DNA of 64,000 bases from Luteimonas saliphila (GTDB taxonomy: Bacteria > Pseudomonadota > Gammaproteobacteria > Xanthomonadales > Xanthomonadaceae), in the NCBI RefSeq assembly GCF_016774335.1, contig NZ_JAETWA010000042.1, positions 13,121 to 77,120 on the forward strand, in the 5' to 3' direction. The translations under genes were made by a program, and so were the position numbers. Below, piece by piece: positions 8,635 to 17,808 of this stretch; positions within the stretch are counted from its first letter, which is position 1; each line of letters begins with the position of its first letter. The notes beneath the pieces were generated by a model. The model was not told where the DNA came from. It searched no databases and saw only the letters and a program-made list of their open reading frames with translations.

Positions 8635-10545
8635 TCAGCCCGACGCGCTGAGCCTGGCGGGAGGCTCGCCGGCCTGCGGCCAGCGCCTGACGATCGCATC
8701 GCGGATGCCGGTCGCGTCGAGCCCGGCCTCAGCCAGCAGCGCCTCGCGGCTGGCGTGGTGCTGGAACGCATCAGGCAGGCCCAGTTGCAGCACCGGCAGC
8801 AGCACGCCTTGCGCCTGCAGCAGCTCGAGCACGCCGGAGCCGGCGCCGCCCATCACCACGTTGTCCTCGAGCGTGACGAAGCCCTCGTGGGTCTGCGCCA
8901 GCTCCAGCACCAGCGCACGGTCGAGCGGCTTGACGAAGCGCATGTTGACCACGGTCAGGCCCAGCTCGGCGCCGACCTGCTCCGCCACCGGCACCAGCGC
9001 GCCGAAGGCGAGCAGGGCCAGGCGCGCGCCCTGGCGGCGCACCTGCGCCTCGCCGATCGGCAGGGAGTCGAGCGCCTGGCCCGGCGCCACGCCCGGACCG
9101 GTGCCGCGCGGGTAGCGCACCGCGGCCGGCCCCCGATGGGCGAAGCCGGTGCTGAGCATCTGCCGGCACTCGCGCTCGTCGGCGGGCGCCATCACCACCA
9201 TGTTCGGCACGCAGCGCAGGAAGCTCAGGTCGAGGTTGCCGGCGTGGGTCGCGCCGTCCGGGCCGACCACGCCGCCGCGGTCGATCGCGAACAGCACGTC
9301 GAGGTCCTGCAGGGCGACGTCGTGCACCAGCTGGTCGTAGCCGCGTTGCAGGAAGGTCGAATAGATCGCCACCACCGGCTTCGCGCCCTCGCAGGCCATG
9401 CCCGCGGCCAGCGTCACCGCGTGCTGCTCGGCGATGGCGACGTCGAAATAGCGCTCCGGATACTCCTTGCTGAAGCGCACCAGGCCGGACCCTTCGCGCA
9501 TCGCCGGAGTGATGGCCAGCAGTGCGGGATCGGCCGCGGCCATGTCGCACAGCCAGTCGCCGAAGACGTCGGTGTAGGTCGGCTTCTTCGCGCCGGCCTT
9601 GGCCACCAGGCCCTTGCTCGGATCGAACGGCGCGACCGCGTGGTAGCCGATCTGGTCGCCCTCGGCCAGTTCGTAGCCCTTGCCCTTGGTGGTGATCACG
9701 TGCAGCAGCTGCGGACCCTTCAGGCCCTTGAGGGTCTTGAGCGCGCCGACCAGCGCCTTCACGTCGTGGCCGTCGATCGGGCCGGTGTAGTGGAAGCCCA
9801 TTTCCTCGAACAGCGTGGACGGCACGAACATGCCCTTCCAGTGCTCTTCCCAGCGACGCACGAAGCGCGCGGTGCCGCTGTTGCGCTTGTCGCCGAGGAT
9901 CTTCTTGCCGCCCTCGCGCAGCGCGTTGAGCGTCGAACTGCTGGTCATGCGGCCGAGCATGCGGGTGACGCCGCCGACCGCTTCGGAAATCGACATGCGG
10001 TTGTCGTTGAGGATCACCAGCAGGTCCGGTTCCGGATCCATGCCGCCGGCGTGGTTGAGCGCCTCGTAGGCCATGCCCGCGGTCATCGCGCCGTCGCCGA
10101 TCACCGCGACCACCCGACGCCCGTTGTCGGTGCGGGCGTTGGCGATGGCCATGCCCAGCGCGGCCGAGATCGAGGTCGAGGAATGGCCGACGCCGAAGGT
10201 GTCGTACTCGCTTTCCTCGCGCTTGGGGAACGGTGCCACGCCGCCGGCCTGCTTGACGGTGTGGATGCTGTCGCGGCGGCCGGTGAGGATCTTGTGCGGG
10301 TAGGTCTGGTGGCCGACGTCCCAGACGATGCGGTCGTCCGGGCTGTCGTAGCTCCAGTGCAGGGCGGTGGTCAGTTCGACCACGCCCAGGCCGGCACCGA
10401 AATGGCCGCCGGACCGGCCGACGGACTCGATCAGGTAGCCGCGCAGTTCATCGGCGATGGCGGGCAGTTCGGCTTCTTCGAACTGGCGCAGCTCGGCCGG
10501 GCTGCCGATGCGCGCGAGGCGCGGGTAGCGCGTGGAATCGATCAT
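8635..10545 (-). CDS. dxs: 1-deoxy-D-xylulose-5-phosphate synthase
   Basis: 636-residue thiamine-diphosphate enzyme of the non-mevalonate isoprenoid pathway. It condenses pyruvate and glyceraldehyde 3-phosphate to DXP, which also feeds thiamine and pyridoxal synthesis. Visible landmarks are the ThDP motif [14 protein letters not shown]...LNDNRMSIS, the transketolase pyrimidine-binding domain ([19 protein letters not shown]), and the C-terminal domain ([19 protein letters not shown]). Length and start ([21 protein letters not shown]) are normal. It stands alone, with a 53-base gap from the upstream gene on the same strand. Confidence 0.97.
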   Translation of the reverse strand: MIDSTRYPRLARIGSPAELRQFEEAELPAIADELRGYLIESVGRSGGHFGAGLGVVELTTALHWSYDSPDDRIVWDVGHQTYPHKILTGRRDSIHTVKQAGGVAPFPKREESEYDTFGVGHSSTSISAALGMAIANARTDNGRRVVAVIGDGAMTAGMAYEALNHAGGMDPEPDLLVILNDNRMSISEAVGGVTRMLGRMTSSSTLNALREGGKKILGDKRNSGTARFVRRWEEHWKGMFVPSTLFEEMGFHYTGPIDGHDVKALVGALKTLKGLKGPQLLHVITTKGKGYELAEGDQIGYHAVAPFDPSKGLVAKAGAKKPTYTDVFGDWLCDMAAADPALLAITPAMREGSGLVRFSKEYPERYFDVAIAEQHAVTLAAGMACEGAKPVVAIYSTFLQRGYDQLVHDVALQDLDVLFAIDRGGVVGPDGATHAGNLDLSFLRCVPNMVVMAPADERECRQMLSTGFAHRGPAAVRYPRGTGPGVAPGQALDSLPIGEAQVRRQGARLALLAFGALVPVAEQVGAELGLTVVNMRFVKPLDRALVLELAQTHEGFVTLEDNVVMGGAGSGVLELLQAQGVLLPVLQLGLPDAFQHHASREALLAEAGLDATGIRDAIVRRWPQAGEPPARLSASG

Positions 10546-10598
10546 CCGCGCATTGTAAATCCTGCGCCGGGGGCGCGACGTTCACGCTCCGGCCCGGC

Positions 10599-11696
10599 TC
10601 AGCGGCCGCGCAACCGTCCCAGTAGTCCGCCGGACCGGGGCGGGGCGGCGGGTTCCGCCGGCTGCTCGGGCACCGCCTCGGCGACCCCGGTGGCCAGGTT
10701 GGCGTTCACGAAGTCGGCGATTTCCCCGGGCGCGATGCCGCTGGCCTCGGCGATCTCCTCGAGCTTCGCCGGCCCCTTCATCATCGCCGTGGCGATGCGG
10801 AAGTGGCGCGGGAACTCGCGCTCGGTCTGCGGCCAGCGGTTGAGCTGGTACTTCGCCCCCGGGTCGTAGCCCGGCAACAGGTGGCCCTGGCCGCTGACCA
10901 GGCCGCCGAGCCAGACCAGCCGCAGCAGCGGCTGGGCCGCGCCGGCATCGGCGCTTTCCTGCTCCCACGCGCCCGCCTCCATCGGCTCCAGGTCCTGGCG
11001 CGCGACCTCGCCCTCGAAATACTGCATCAGCGGCTTGAGCGCGGACGGCCCATGGTAGGCGCGGGCGTCGGCATCGATCAGCAGGGTGGGCCCGCTGGGG
11101 CGACGGTAGCGCAGGCGACCGCGCAGCTCGCCGCTGGTGAGCCAGCCCAGCAGGTTGGCCGAAGTGGCGGCCGCGACCGGCGCGGTAACCGGCTCCGCTT
11201 CCGGTTCCGGGGTCGCCGCGGGCCCGGGTGGCGGTCCCGCAATCGGCGCGGTCGGGGATGGCACGGATCCGGGTAGGGGTTCGTCGCCGGCGGCGGGCTC
11301 GATCGCCTCGGCGACGGCAGGCGCGGCCGCCTCGGCGACCGGCGCTGCCGGGCTGGCCGCGGCTCGCGGTTCCACCGGAGCCGGCGAGGCCGCGTCGCCG
11401 GCGATCTCCTGCAGCAGCGCCGTCAGGGTGTCGACGCTGAACGGCCGCGACAGCCGGAAGTCGGTCTGCGTGCGCATCGCCGAAGTCAGCCCGACCACGC
11501 GCTTGCCCGAGGCATGCAGGCGCAGCCAGCTCATCGGTCCGTACATGCTGTCCATGTCGACCACGATGTGGTCGGCCTGGGTTTCGGGCAGCAGCTGCCA
11601 GCGTCCGGCCAGGCGCTCGTTGGCTTCGAGGAAGGCCGCCTTGAGCGCGGCTTCAGTGGCTGGATCCATCCCGGCCAGGCCGATGGTCAGGGACAT
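10599..11696 (-). CDS. Conserved hypothetical protein, receiver-like N-terminus and Pro/Ala linker
   Basis: 365 residues from the ATG at 11696 (MSLTIGLAGMDPATE); the frame beyond it is non-homologous. Three parts are visible. Residues 1-105 alternate hydrophobic strands and helices like a receiver domain (HIVVDMDSMYGPMSWL, KRVVGLTSAM) but without a recognisable phosphorylation-site set. Residues about 105-190 are an Ala/Pro/Glu linker. The C-terminal part (LLGWLTSGELRGRLRY...FRIATAMMKGPAKLEEIAEASGI) ends in a putative helix-turn-helix-like region. A regulatory or two-component-related role is possible; no function is assigned. Not membrane-anchored. Confidence 0.75.
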   Translation of the reverse strand: MSLTIGLAGMDPATEAALKAAFLEANERLAGRWQLLPETQADHIVVDMDSMYGPMSWLRLHASGKRVVGLTSAMRTQTDFRLSRPFSVDTLTALLQEIAGDAASPAPVEPRAAASPAAPVAEAAAPAVAEAIEPAAGDEPLPGSVPSPTAPIAGPPPGPAATPEPEAEPVTAPVAAATSANLLGWLTSGELRGRLRYRRPSGPTLLIDADARAYHGPSALKPLMQYFEGEVARQDLEPMEAGAWEQESADAGAAQPLLRLVWLGGLVSGQGHLLPGYDPGAKYQLNRWPQTEREFPRHFRIATAMMKGPAKLEEIAEASGIAPGEIADFVNANLATGVAEAVPEQPAEPAAPPRSGGLLGRLRGR

Positions 11697-11862
11697 GCGC
11701 AGGTTCGCTCGTGGAGGACCGCGCGAGTGTAAACCAGCGGCATCGCGCCCGGTGCCGCGGTCGTGGTGGCGCGCATCGGCCAGCCTCGCGAGGCCGGGAG
11801 GGGCGTCGCCGATGCGGGTTCGCGGAGCCGGCGTGGCGCGCGGCACCGGCGCCACGGATCCG

Positions 11863-12459
11863 CTATTGCGGCAGGCGCCTGCGCTTGGGCAGGTGCGAGG
11901 TGAGGAAGGCCATCTGGTCGGCCAGGATGTTGCGGTTGCTCAGGATCAGGTGTTCGATCCAGCTGGGCCGGTACGGCACCGCCAGCAGCGGCATCGACGC
12001 CTGTTGCGGAGTGCGTCCGCCCTTGCGCGAGTTGCAGTGGAAGCAGGCGCAGACCACGTTCTCCCAGGTGTCCCTGCCGCCCTTCGACAGCGGCATCACG
12101 TGGTCGCGCGTGAGCAACTGGCGGCTGTAGCTCTTGCCGCAGTACATGCACAGGTGCTGGTCGCGGGCGAACAGCGCGGCATTGGTCAGCGCCGGCGTCG
12201 GATCGAGCGCATGCGCGCGGACGTGGCCGCGCGCGGCGATGATCGGGTGCAGTTCGAGGATGCTGCGCAATCCGGTCTGGCGGCAGGTGCCGCCATGCAC
12301 GCTCAGGCAGGGATCGCCCAGGGTCCAGGCCACCGCCTCGCGCGCGTACAGGCAGGCCGCGTCCTGCCAGCTGATCCAGTTGAGCGCGCGGCCGTGGGCA
12401 TCGAGCGACAGCAGGCGTACCGAGTCGAGGCGCGCGGGCAGGGTGTACGCCGCCATCAT
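11863..12459 (-). CDS. HNH endonuclease
   Basis: 198 residues from the ATG at 12459; an in-frame ATG at 12531 would add 24 residues but lies almost on the predicted transcription start. The N-terminal part (RLLSLDAHGRALNWISWQDAACLYAREAVAW) is typical of stand-alone bacterial HNH proteins. The HNH/zinc-ribbon core is CMYCGKSYSRQLLTRDHVMPLSKGG followed by WENVVCACFHCNSRKGG, with both CxxC pairs, the catalytic His and the Asn present. Such proteins are widespread chromosomal nucleases of unknown role. No methylase or toxin-antitoxin partner is adjacent, so a restriction function is not supported. Confidence 0.88.
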   Translation of the reverse strand: MMAAYTLPARLDSVRLLSLDAHGRALNWISWQDAACLYAREAVAWTLGDPCLSVHGGTCRQTGLRSILELHPIIAARGHVRAHALDPTPALTNAALFARDQHLCMYCGKSYSRQLLTRDHVMPLSKGGRDTWENVVCACFHCNSRKGGRTPQQASMPLLAVPYRPSWIEHLILSNRNILADQMAFLTSHLPKRRRLPQ

Positions 12460-12542
12460 GCCGTCGGCGGGGTCCGGTCCCGCGTGGGTCCCGATCCGGT
12501 TCAGGCGTCGATTTGCGCTGTCGGCCTCCATCGGAAGCCAAG

Positions 12543-12571
12543 CTTATACGCAATTGGTGACGTCTTGTGTA
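12543..12571 (-). promoter_or_regulatory. Candidate promoter of the HNH gene
   Basis: On the minus strand, TACACA (12566-12571) and TATAAG (12543-12548) are spaced by 17 bases. Transcription would start near 12535, so the ATG at 12531 would be nearly leaderless while that at 12459 would have about 75 bases of leader. Confidence 0.45.
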
Positions 12572-12622
12572 GGCGAGGCGCCGCTCGCGCGCGGCCCGCG
12601 GAGGAGGGCCGGCGCGATGGCG

Positions 12623-13012
12623 TCAGGCGCGATCGCTGCCGATGCGCCGGGCATGGTCGATCAGCGCCTCCAGGCTGTTCGAGCCGCCGGCATCCTCGCT
12701 GCGCGTCGCGCCGGCGTCGGCCAGGCGGGAATGGACGCTGCCGACGCGGAGCCCGAACAGGTCGAGCGCGGTGAAGAAGGCGGGCTCGTCGCCGCGCAGC
12801 AGGGCATGGACGTCTTCGAACTGGTCGTTGGTCATGAACAGCGACGTTCCCGCGTTCGTGAATCGCACGAACTCCGCAGGCAGCGTCGCGACGAAACTGA
12901 CCGTCGCGCTGCCGCCGGACTCCAGCTGCAGGCGCGCCTGGCGCGTGATCTCGTGCAGGTTGCTGCGAACCACCGAGACCGAGTACGAGGTGATGGGGTC
13001 GGAAATGGGCAT
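12623..13012 (-). CDS. Hypothetical protein
   Basis: 129 residues from the ATG at 13012 (MPISDPITSYSVSVVRSNLHEITRQARLQLESGG). The frame continues upstream but with Cys/Arg-rich sequence that looks non-coding. The protein is soluble, without signal peptide or membrane segment, and has no motif I recognise. The middle (FVRFTNAGTSLFMTNDQFEDVHALLRGDEPAFFTALDLFGL) alternates hydrophobic and acidic residues and looks folded. The C-terminus is basic. It is likely a real gene from frame length and amino-acid composition, but no function is proposed. Confidence 0.6.
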   Translation of the reverse strand: MPISDPITSYSVSVVRSNLHEITRQARLQLESGGSATVSFVATLPAEFVRFTNAGTSLFMTNDQFEDVHALLRGDEPAFFTALDLFGLRVGSVHSRLADAGATRSEDAGGSNSLEALIDHARRIGSDRA

Positions 13013-13070
13013 TGCAGTGACTCCGATGAATTCCGGGGAAGGCCGCGACGACCGCGGACGGCTCGCGGGA

Positions 13071-13835
13071 TTACCGCGACCGCGCCACGGAGCCGACCGG
13101 CTCGCGCCGCTTCGGCAACGGCAACAGCATCGGCACCTCGCGCTGGTAGCGGCGGTAGGCCTCGCCGTGCATGGAGAGCAGGTCACGCTCTTCGAGCAGC
13201 TTCACCGCGAGCACGATGTAGCCGGTGGTCGCCAGCGCGAACAGCAGATGGCCCTGGCTCATCTGCGGCGTGGCCCAGAACGCGATCAGGAAACCCAGCA
13301 TCAGCGGATGGCGCACCATGCGGTAGAGCGAACGCGTGACGAAGGGCAGGTGTGCCGCCGTCTTCCCGCGCGCATGCAGCCAGACCTGGCGCAGGCCGAA
13401 CAGTTCGCAGTGGCTGATCAGGAACGTGCCGACCAGCACCAGCAGCCAGCCGCATGCGGACAGTGCGTAGAGCGTCCAGTACAGCGCGGGCGTGTCGACC
13501 TGCCAGACGGGTGCCGGCATCGGCCGCCACCAGGCGAACATCGCCACCAGGGCCAGGCTCGCGCACAGCACGTAGGTGCTGCGTTCGACGTGCTCGGGCA
13601 CGAAACGCGTCAGCCAGCGCTTGAACGCGGGCCGGGCCATCACGCTGTGCTGGGCGGCGAACAGGCCCAGCAGCGCCGCATTGACCAGCAATGCCGGCAG
13701 TAGCGGACCGGCGGGACCGCTGTCGATGTGCTTGGGCACGCCGAGCCCGGCGACGAAACCGATGGCATAGGTGAAGGTCGCCAGGAACACGAGGTAGGAA
13801 ATGACGCCGTAGAACAGGGCAAGGACGCGGGGCAT
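13071..13835 (-). CDS. MddA-like methanethiol S-methyltransferase (isoprenylcysteine methyltransferase superfamily)
   Basis: 254-residue integral membrane protein. It opens MPRVLALFYGVISYLVFLATFTYAIGFVAG, close to MddA enzymes, which methylate methanethiol to dimethyl sulfide with S-adenosylmethionine. Five or more hydrophobic segments are visible. The superfamily's SAM-binding region is near the C-terminus (YRMVRHPLMLGFLIAFWATP and EERDLLSMHGEAYRRYQREVP). Start at 13835 has a GGAG-type ribosome-binding site. The frame runs unbroken into an upstream region, but that is antisense to the hydrolase-LuxR gene and is not a fusion. NnrU-like proteins are the main alternative. Confidence 0.75.
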   Translation of the reverse strand: MPRVLALFYGVISYLVFLATFTYAIGFVAGLGVPKHIDSGPAGPLLPALLVNAALLGLFAAQHSVMARPAFKRWLTRFVPEHVERSTYVLCASLALVAMFAWWRPMPAPVWQVDTPALYWTLYALSACGWLLVLVGTFLISHCELFGLRQVWLHARGKTAAHLPFVTRSLYRMVRHPLMLGFLIAFWATPQMSQGHLLFALATTGYIVLAVKLLEERDLLSMHGEAYRRYQREVPMLLPLPKRREPVGSVARSR

Positions 13836-13999
13836 GGAGGTCTCCGGGGGGCAGGGCCGCGATGCCTGCTGCACGGGGGCGCGGCGTGGCATCGGGTGAG
13901 CCGTCATGCTCGCGCGCCCGCGTCCTTCCACCAATGGAAAGATTGTCCCGATCCCGGGTAGAACGCCCACCAGACGGGACGTTTGTCCCGGTCGCAGGC

Positions 14000-15064
14000 T
14001 CAGGCCGGATCGATCAGCTGGTGCGCGTGGGCGTGGGCGATCGCCGCCGCGCGGCTGTGCACGCCCAGCTTCGCGTAGAGGCCGGTGAGCTGGTTGCGCA
14101 CGGTCTTTTCGGAGATACCCAGGCGCGAGGCGATCTCGGCGTTGCCCAGTCCCTGGCACAGCAGCGGCAGCAGTTCGCGCTCGCGCCGGCTGAATCCGGC
14201 GGGCGCACCCGCGGCGGCCGCCTGAACCCCGGTGAACGCGAGCACCGCATCGCGGAAAGCGGTCCACGCCGGCTCCGGCTCGAGCAGCACGTGGTTGCAT
14301 GAATCCAGTTCCACGAACTCGGCCCCGGGAATACCGCTCGCCAAGCGCACGCCTTCGGAAAACGGCACCACCTGGTCGCGCCGCCCGTGCAGTACCAGGG
14401 TAGGCACCCGCACCCGCGCCAGCAGTTCGCGCACGTCGACGTTCGCACGCGCCTCCATCAGCGTCGCACCGATCTCGCCGCGCGTGGTCTTGAGGCAGAG
14501 CTCGTTGAGCCAGCCGACCTGCTGCGCATCGCCGGTGGGGATGAAGCGCGAGGTGAACAACTGGCGGAAGGCCGGGTTGCCATGGTCCCAGCCGCTGCGC
14601 AGCAGCTCCACCACGGCGCGGTAGAGCCGCGCGGCCTCGGCGTCCTCGCGCCGGTAGGCGCCCACCACGTAGCCACCATAGAGGATCAGGTGCGAAACGC
14701 GTTGCGGGTGTCGCACGGCATAGGCCACTGCGGTGGCCGCCCCCTGGCTGATGCCGAGCAGGACGAATGGCCGCTCGATGGCGGCGGCGTCCACCACCTG
14801 CTCGAGGTCGTCCAGCCAGCGCTCGGAGGACAGGTCGCCGACCTCGCGGTCGCTCATGCCGCAGCCGCGCTCGTCGTGGCGGATGTAGCGGTAGTGGCCG
14901 GCGAGAAAGCGCATCCAGTGGCGCCAGACCGGGCTTTCCCAGTCGTACTGGAGATGGGTCAGCCAGTTCGCGGCCTTGACCAGCGGCAATCCCTGCCCGG
15001 ACTCGGCCCACGCCAGGCCGATGCCGTCGCCGGTACGCAGGTAGCGGATGCGTTGTTGGCCCAT
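14000..15064 (-). CDS. Alpha/beta hydrolase fused to a LuxR-type HTH
   Basis: 354 residues. Residues 1-275 form an alpha/beta hydrolase: nucleophile elbow GISQG with Ser106, an oxyanion-region sequence HDERGCGMS, then GRRDQVVPF with the acid and CNHVLLEPEP with the catalytic His. A LuxR/GerE helix-turn-helix follows directly (FSRRERELLPLLCQGLGNAEIASRLGISEKTVRNQL, about 285-325). This is a one-component sensor layout: the hydrolase fold may bind or cleave an ester or lactone-like ligand and control DNA binding. The triad looks complete, so activity is possible. The target is unknown; adjacent same-strand genes are MddA-like and an acyl-CoA dehydrogenase. Confidence 0.88.
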   Translation of the reverse strand: MGQQRIRYLRTGDGIGLAWAESGQGLPLVKAANWLTHLQYDWESPVWRHWMRFLAGHYRYIRHDERGCGMSDREVGDLSSERWLDDLEQVVDAAAIERPFVLLGISQGAATAVAYAVRHPQRVSHLILYGGYVVGAYRREDAEAARLYRAVVELLRSGWDHGNPAFRQLFTSRFIPTGDAQQVGWLNELCLKTTRGEIGATLMEARANVDVRELLARVRVPTLVLHGRRDQVVPFSEGVRLASGIPGAEFVELDSCNHVLLEPEPAWTAFRDAVLAFTGVQAAAAGAPAGFSRRERELLPLLCQGLGNAEIASRLGISEKTVRNQLTGLYAKLGVHSRAAAIAHAHAHQLIDPA

Positions 15065-15143
15065 GGTCTGCAGGCTACAACGCAGCCGCGGCCGCGGAGC
15101 GGCCCTGCGTCGGCGTGCGCCCGTGGCCGGTCGCCGACGCGGT

Positions 15144-16934
15144 TCAGGCGTCGAACGCGGCCTCGTCCAGCGCCAGCAGCGGCGCCGGGCCGCTGTCGAT
15201 CGCGGCCTTGTGCGCGAGCGTGCGCGACAGCAGGCGGGCGAAGTAGAAGCGCGCCGTCTCGCGCTTGGCGTCCTTGAACGCCTGCGGCTGCGACGAGACG
15301 TCCGCCGCGGCCACGCTGCGCGCCCACCAGTAGGCCAGCGCGACGTAGCCCGAGTAGAACAGGTAGTCGTACGCGGCCGCGCCGATCTCTTCCGGATCGG
15401 ACATCGCCCGCTTGCCGATCGAGAGCGTCAGCGCCTGCCATTCGCCGGCCTTCTCGCGCAGCGGCGCCACGAACTCGGCCAGCGCGGCGTTGCCGGCCTG
15501 CTCCTCGCAGAACGACTGCACCAGGCCGAGGAACACCTTCAGTCCCGCGCCCTGCAACTGCATGGTCTTGCGCCCCATCAGGTCCAGCGCCTGGATTCCG
15601 GTGGTGCCCTCGTACAGCGTGGTGATGCGCGCATCGCGCGCCAGCTGCTCCATGCCGTGCTCGGCGATGTAGCCGTGCCCGCCGTAGCACTGCAGCGCGT
15701 GGTAGGTGCACTCCACGCCCCATTCGGTGAGGCAGGCCTTGACGATCGGGGTGAGGAAGCCGAGCAGGTCGTCCGCCTGCTTGCGCTCGGCCTCGCTCGC
15801 GCCGTGGGTGGCGATGTCGACCTGCAGCCCGGCGTGGTACGACAACGCGCGCCCGCCTTCGATCAGCGCCTTGCAGGTCAGCAGCATGCGGCGCACGTCG
15901 GGCTGGACGATGATCGGATCGGCCGGCTTGCCGGGGAACTTCGCCCCCGACAGCGCGCGCGACTGCAGCCGTTCGCGCGAGTAGCGCAGCGCATTCTGGT
16001 ACGCGCGCTCGGACAGCCCCAGCCCCTGCATGCCGACGCCGATGCGCGCGGTGTTCATCATGGTGAACATCGCCGCCAGGCCCTTGTGCGGCTGGCCGAT
16101 GAGGTAGCCCTGGGCGCCATCGAAGTTCATCACGCACGTCGCCGAGGCGTGGATGCCCATCTTGTGCTCCACCGCGCCGCAGCGCAGCGCGTTGCGCGCG
16201 CCCTGGGTGCCGTCGCGCGCGACCTGGAACTTGGGCACGATGAACAGCGAGATGCCCTTGCTGCCGGCGGGCGCATCCGGCAGCCGCGCCAGTACCAGGT
16301 GCACGATGTTCGGGGTGAGGTCGTGCTCGCCGGCGGTGATGAAGATCTTGGTGCCGGTGATCGAATGGGTGCCGTCGCCGTTCGGCTCGGCGCGTGTCTT
16401 GAGCAGGCCGAGGTCGGTGCCGCAATGCGGTTCGGTCAGGCACATGGTGCCGGTCCATTCGCCCGACACCAGCTTCGTCAGGAACACCTCGCGCTGCCAT
16501 TCCTCGCCGTGGTGCAGCAGCGCGCTGGCGGCACCGTGCGAGAGCAGCGGGAAGTTGCCCCAGGCCAGGTTGGCCGCGTCGATCATTTCCTCCAGCGGCA
16601 TGCCCAGCACGTGCGGCAGGCCCATGCCGCCGTAGGCGGTGGGCGCGGCCAGGCCGCCCCATCCACCGTCGGAGAACTGCACGTAGGCGTCGCGGAAGCC
16701 GGGCGCGGTGGTGACGCTGCCGTCGTCCTTGTCGTAGCGCACGCCGAATTCGTCGCCGACGCGGTTCAACGGCGCCAGCACCGTGTCGCAGAAGCGCGCG
16801 GCCTCGTCGAGCACGGCGTCGACGGTCTCGCGACCCGCGTCCTCGAAGCGCAGGTGGCGGAAGCTGGACTCGACGTCGAGCACGTCGAAGAGCGCGAAAC
16901 GGATGTCGCGCAGCGGTGCGGAGTAGCTGCTCAT
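15144..16934 (-). CDS. Acyl-CoA dehydrogenase, long DmdC-like type
   Basis: 596-residue FAD enzyme oxidising an acyl-CoA to the 2,3-enoyl-CoA. It is longer than classical 380-residue enzymes because of an extra C-terminal domain (EEIGAAAYDYLFYSGYVALAYWWARSVAAAD). It carries the FAD/substrate signature MCLTEPHCGTDLGLLKTRAEP, the GTKIFITAGEHDL segment and the catalytic-Glu region CYGGHGYIAEHGMEQLARDARITTLYEGTTGIQALDL. This architecture is shared by 3-methylmercaptopropionyl-CoA dehydrogenase (DmdC) and by generic fadE-like beta-oxidation enzymes. Substrate is undecided. The neighbouring MddA-like gene makes a methylated-sulfur role worth noting but not proven. Confidence 0.9.
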   Translation of the reverse strand: MSSYSAPLRDIRFALFDVLDVESSFRHLRFEDAGRETVDAVLDEAARFCDTVLAPLNRVGDEFGVRYDKDDGSVTTAPGFRDAYVQFSDGGWGGLAAPTAYGGMGLPHVLGMPLEEMIDAANLAWGNFPLLSHGAASALLHHGEEWQREVFLTKLVSGEWTGTMCLTEPHCGTDLGLLKTRAEPNGDGTHSITGTKIFITAGEHDLTPNIVHLVLARLPDAPAGSKGISLFIVPKFQVARDGTQGARNALRCGAVEHKMGIHASATCVMNFDGAQGYLIGQPHKGLAAMFTMMNTARIGVGMQGLGLSERAYQNALRYSRERLQSRALSGAKFPGKPADPIIVQPDVRRMLLTCKALIEGGRALSYHAGLQVDIATHGASEAERKQADDLLGFLTPIVKACLTEWGVECTYHALQCYGGHGYIAEHGMEQLARDARITTLYEGTTGIQALDLMGRKTMQLQGAGLKVFLGLVQSFCEEQAGNAALAEFVAPLREKAGEWQALTLSIGKRAMSDPEEIGAAAYDYLFYSGYVALAYWWARSVAAADVSSQPQAFKDAKRETARFYFARLLSRTLAHKAAIDSGPAPLLALDEAAFDA

Positions 16935-16968
16935 CGGGAAATGTCGCCTGGAGGAAATCTGTTCGGGA

Positions 16969-17460
16969 TCAGCGCAGCACGCCGGGCAAGCCCGGCACCG
17001 GGCTCAGCCGGCTGTCGCGTTCGACCTCGTAATCGCGGACCTTGCCGCGGTCGGTCGGTCCGGCATCGATCGTGCCCTCGATGCGGTAGGCGACACCACG
17101 ACCGTCGGCGAGACTGCCGGCCAGCAGTACGCGTGCGTTCGCGGACGGATCGAAGGCCACCGTCACCACGTCGGCCGATTCCGGCCCGATCGTCAACGCC
17201 GGCTGCGCGGCCAGCGTGCCGGCATCCTGGTCGCCCACCCGCAGCGCGAAGGACACGCGCTCGAAGCGCATCGGGATGCTGCTGTAGTTCTGCAGCCGCA
17301 GCTCGATCGACCAGCGGCCGTCGGCCTGCACGGTCAGCTGCTGCAGGCTCGCTGTCGGCTCGGACACGCGGCGCGGGATGCCGCCGCTCGAACAGGCGGC
17401 CAGGAACGCCACCAGCAGACCCGCCGACAGGAGCGCCGGCGCACGCCATCCAAGCTTCAT
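16969..17460 (-). CDS. Lipoprotein of unknown function
   Basis: 163 residues with a lipoprotein signal: positive start MKLGWRAP, hydrophobic core, and lipobox FLAAC at about residue 22. The mature part is beta-rich (ASLQQLTVQADGRWSIELRLQNYSSIPMRFERVSFALRV), reminiscent of LEA14-like or immunoglobulin-like domains found in envelope lipoproteins. Ends in a Pro/Leu-rich tail. It sits 34 bases upstream of the acyl-CoA dehydrogenase on the same strand, but a common function is unlikely. Confidence 0.8.
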   Translation of the reverse strand: MKLGWRAPALLSAGLLVAFLAACSSGGIPRRVSEPTASLQQLTVQADGRWSIELRLQNYSSIPMRFERVSFALRVGDQDAGTLAAQPALTIGPESADVVTVAFDPSANARVLLAGSLADGRGVAYRIEGTIDAGPTDRGKVRDYEVERDSRLSPVPGLPGVLR

Positions 17461-17745
17461 GTCGAATCCACTCCCACCACGGACCAGCGCAGGATACTAC
17501 GACGTATGGACACGTCCGCGTGCCCGGCCTGGCGGCAGGGTGAGGGCGCCTTCAGGCTGTGTCGCTTCCAGCCAGTCGCGCTGCATGGTCCTGCGTTGGT
17601 CTGCGCGCTCGACTCTTCGATCTGTCGGCCAGCGTCGCCGTGCCAGGCAGAGCCCCACAGCTGCGCGTCGCGTGGTGGACCTTCCATGCTCCGACTGCAG
17701 GTCCGTGCCAGGCTGGGTTTGCCAGTGGCTATGCCGAGGATTGGC
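17461..17745. other. Intergenic stretch without a supported gene
   Basis: No reading frame here shows plausible protein character; open frames read through the tRNA-Phe gene. The left edge should hold the promoter of the minus-strand lipoprotein, and the right edge leads into the tRNA-Phe promoter. Confidence 0.6.
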
Positions 17746-17774
17746 TTGCCCCCAGTATCCCGCCCCCGTATCAT
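17746..17774 (+). promoter_or_regulatory. Promoter of tRNA-Phe
   Basis: TTGCCC (17746-17751) and TATCAT (17769-17774) are separated by exactly 17 bases. The tRNA 5' end is 34 bases downstream of the -10, fitting a short processed leader. Confidence 0.6.
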
Positions 17775-17808
17775 TGCCGGCTCGCACGGCCCAGCGCCGC
17801 AGCGTGCC

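Noticed and set aside
11863..12459. HNH protein as part of a restriction or defence system
   Set aside because: Neighbours are an unrelated hypothetical and a receiver-like protein; no methylase, helicase or immunity partner is visible.
13071..15011. Apparent 646-residue fusion of the MddA-like protein with an upstream domain
   Set aside because: The upstream part is the shifted reading of the hydrolase-LuxR gene on the same strand and has no protein character. The conserved MddA start and a ribosome-binding site are at 13835.
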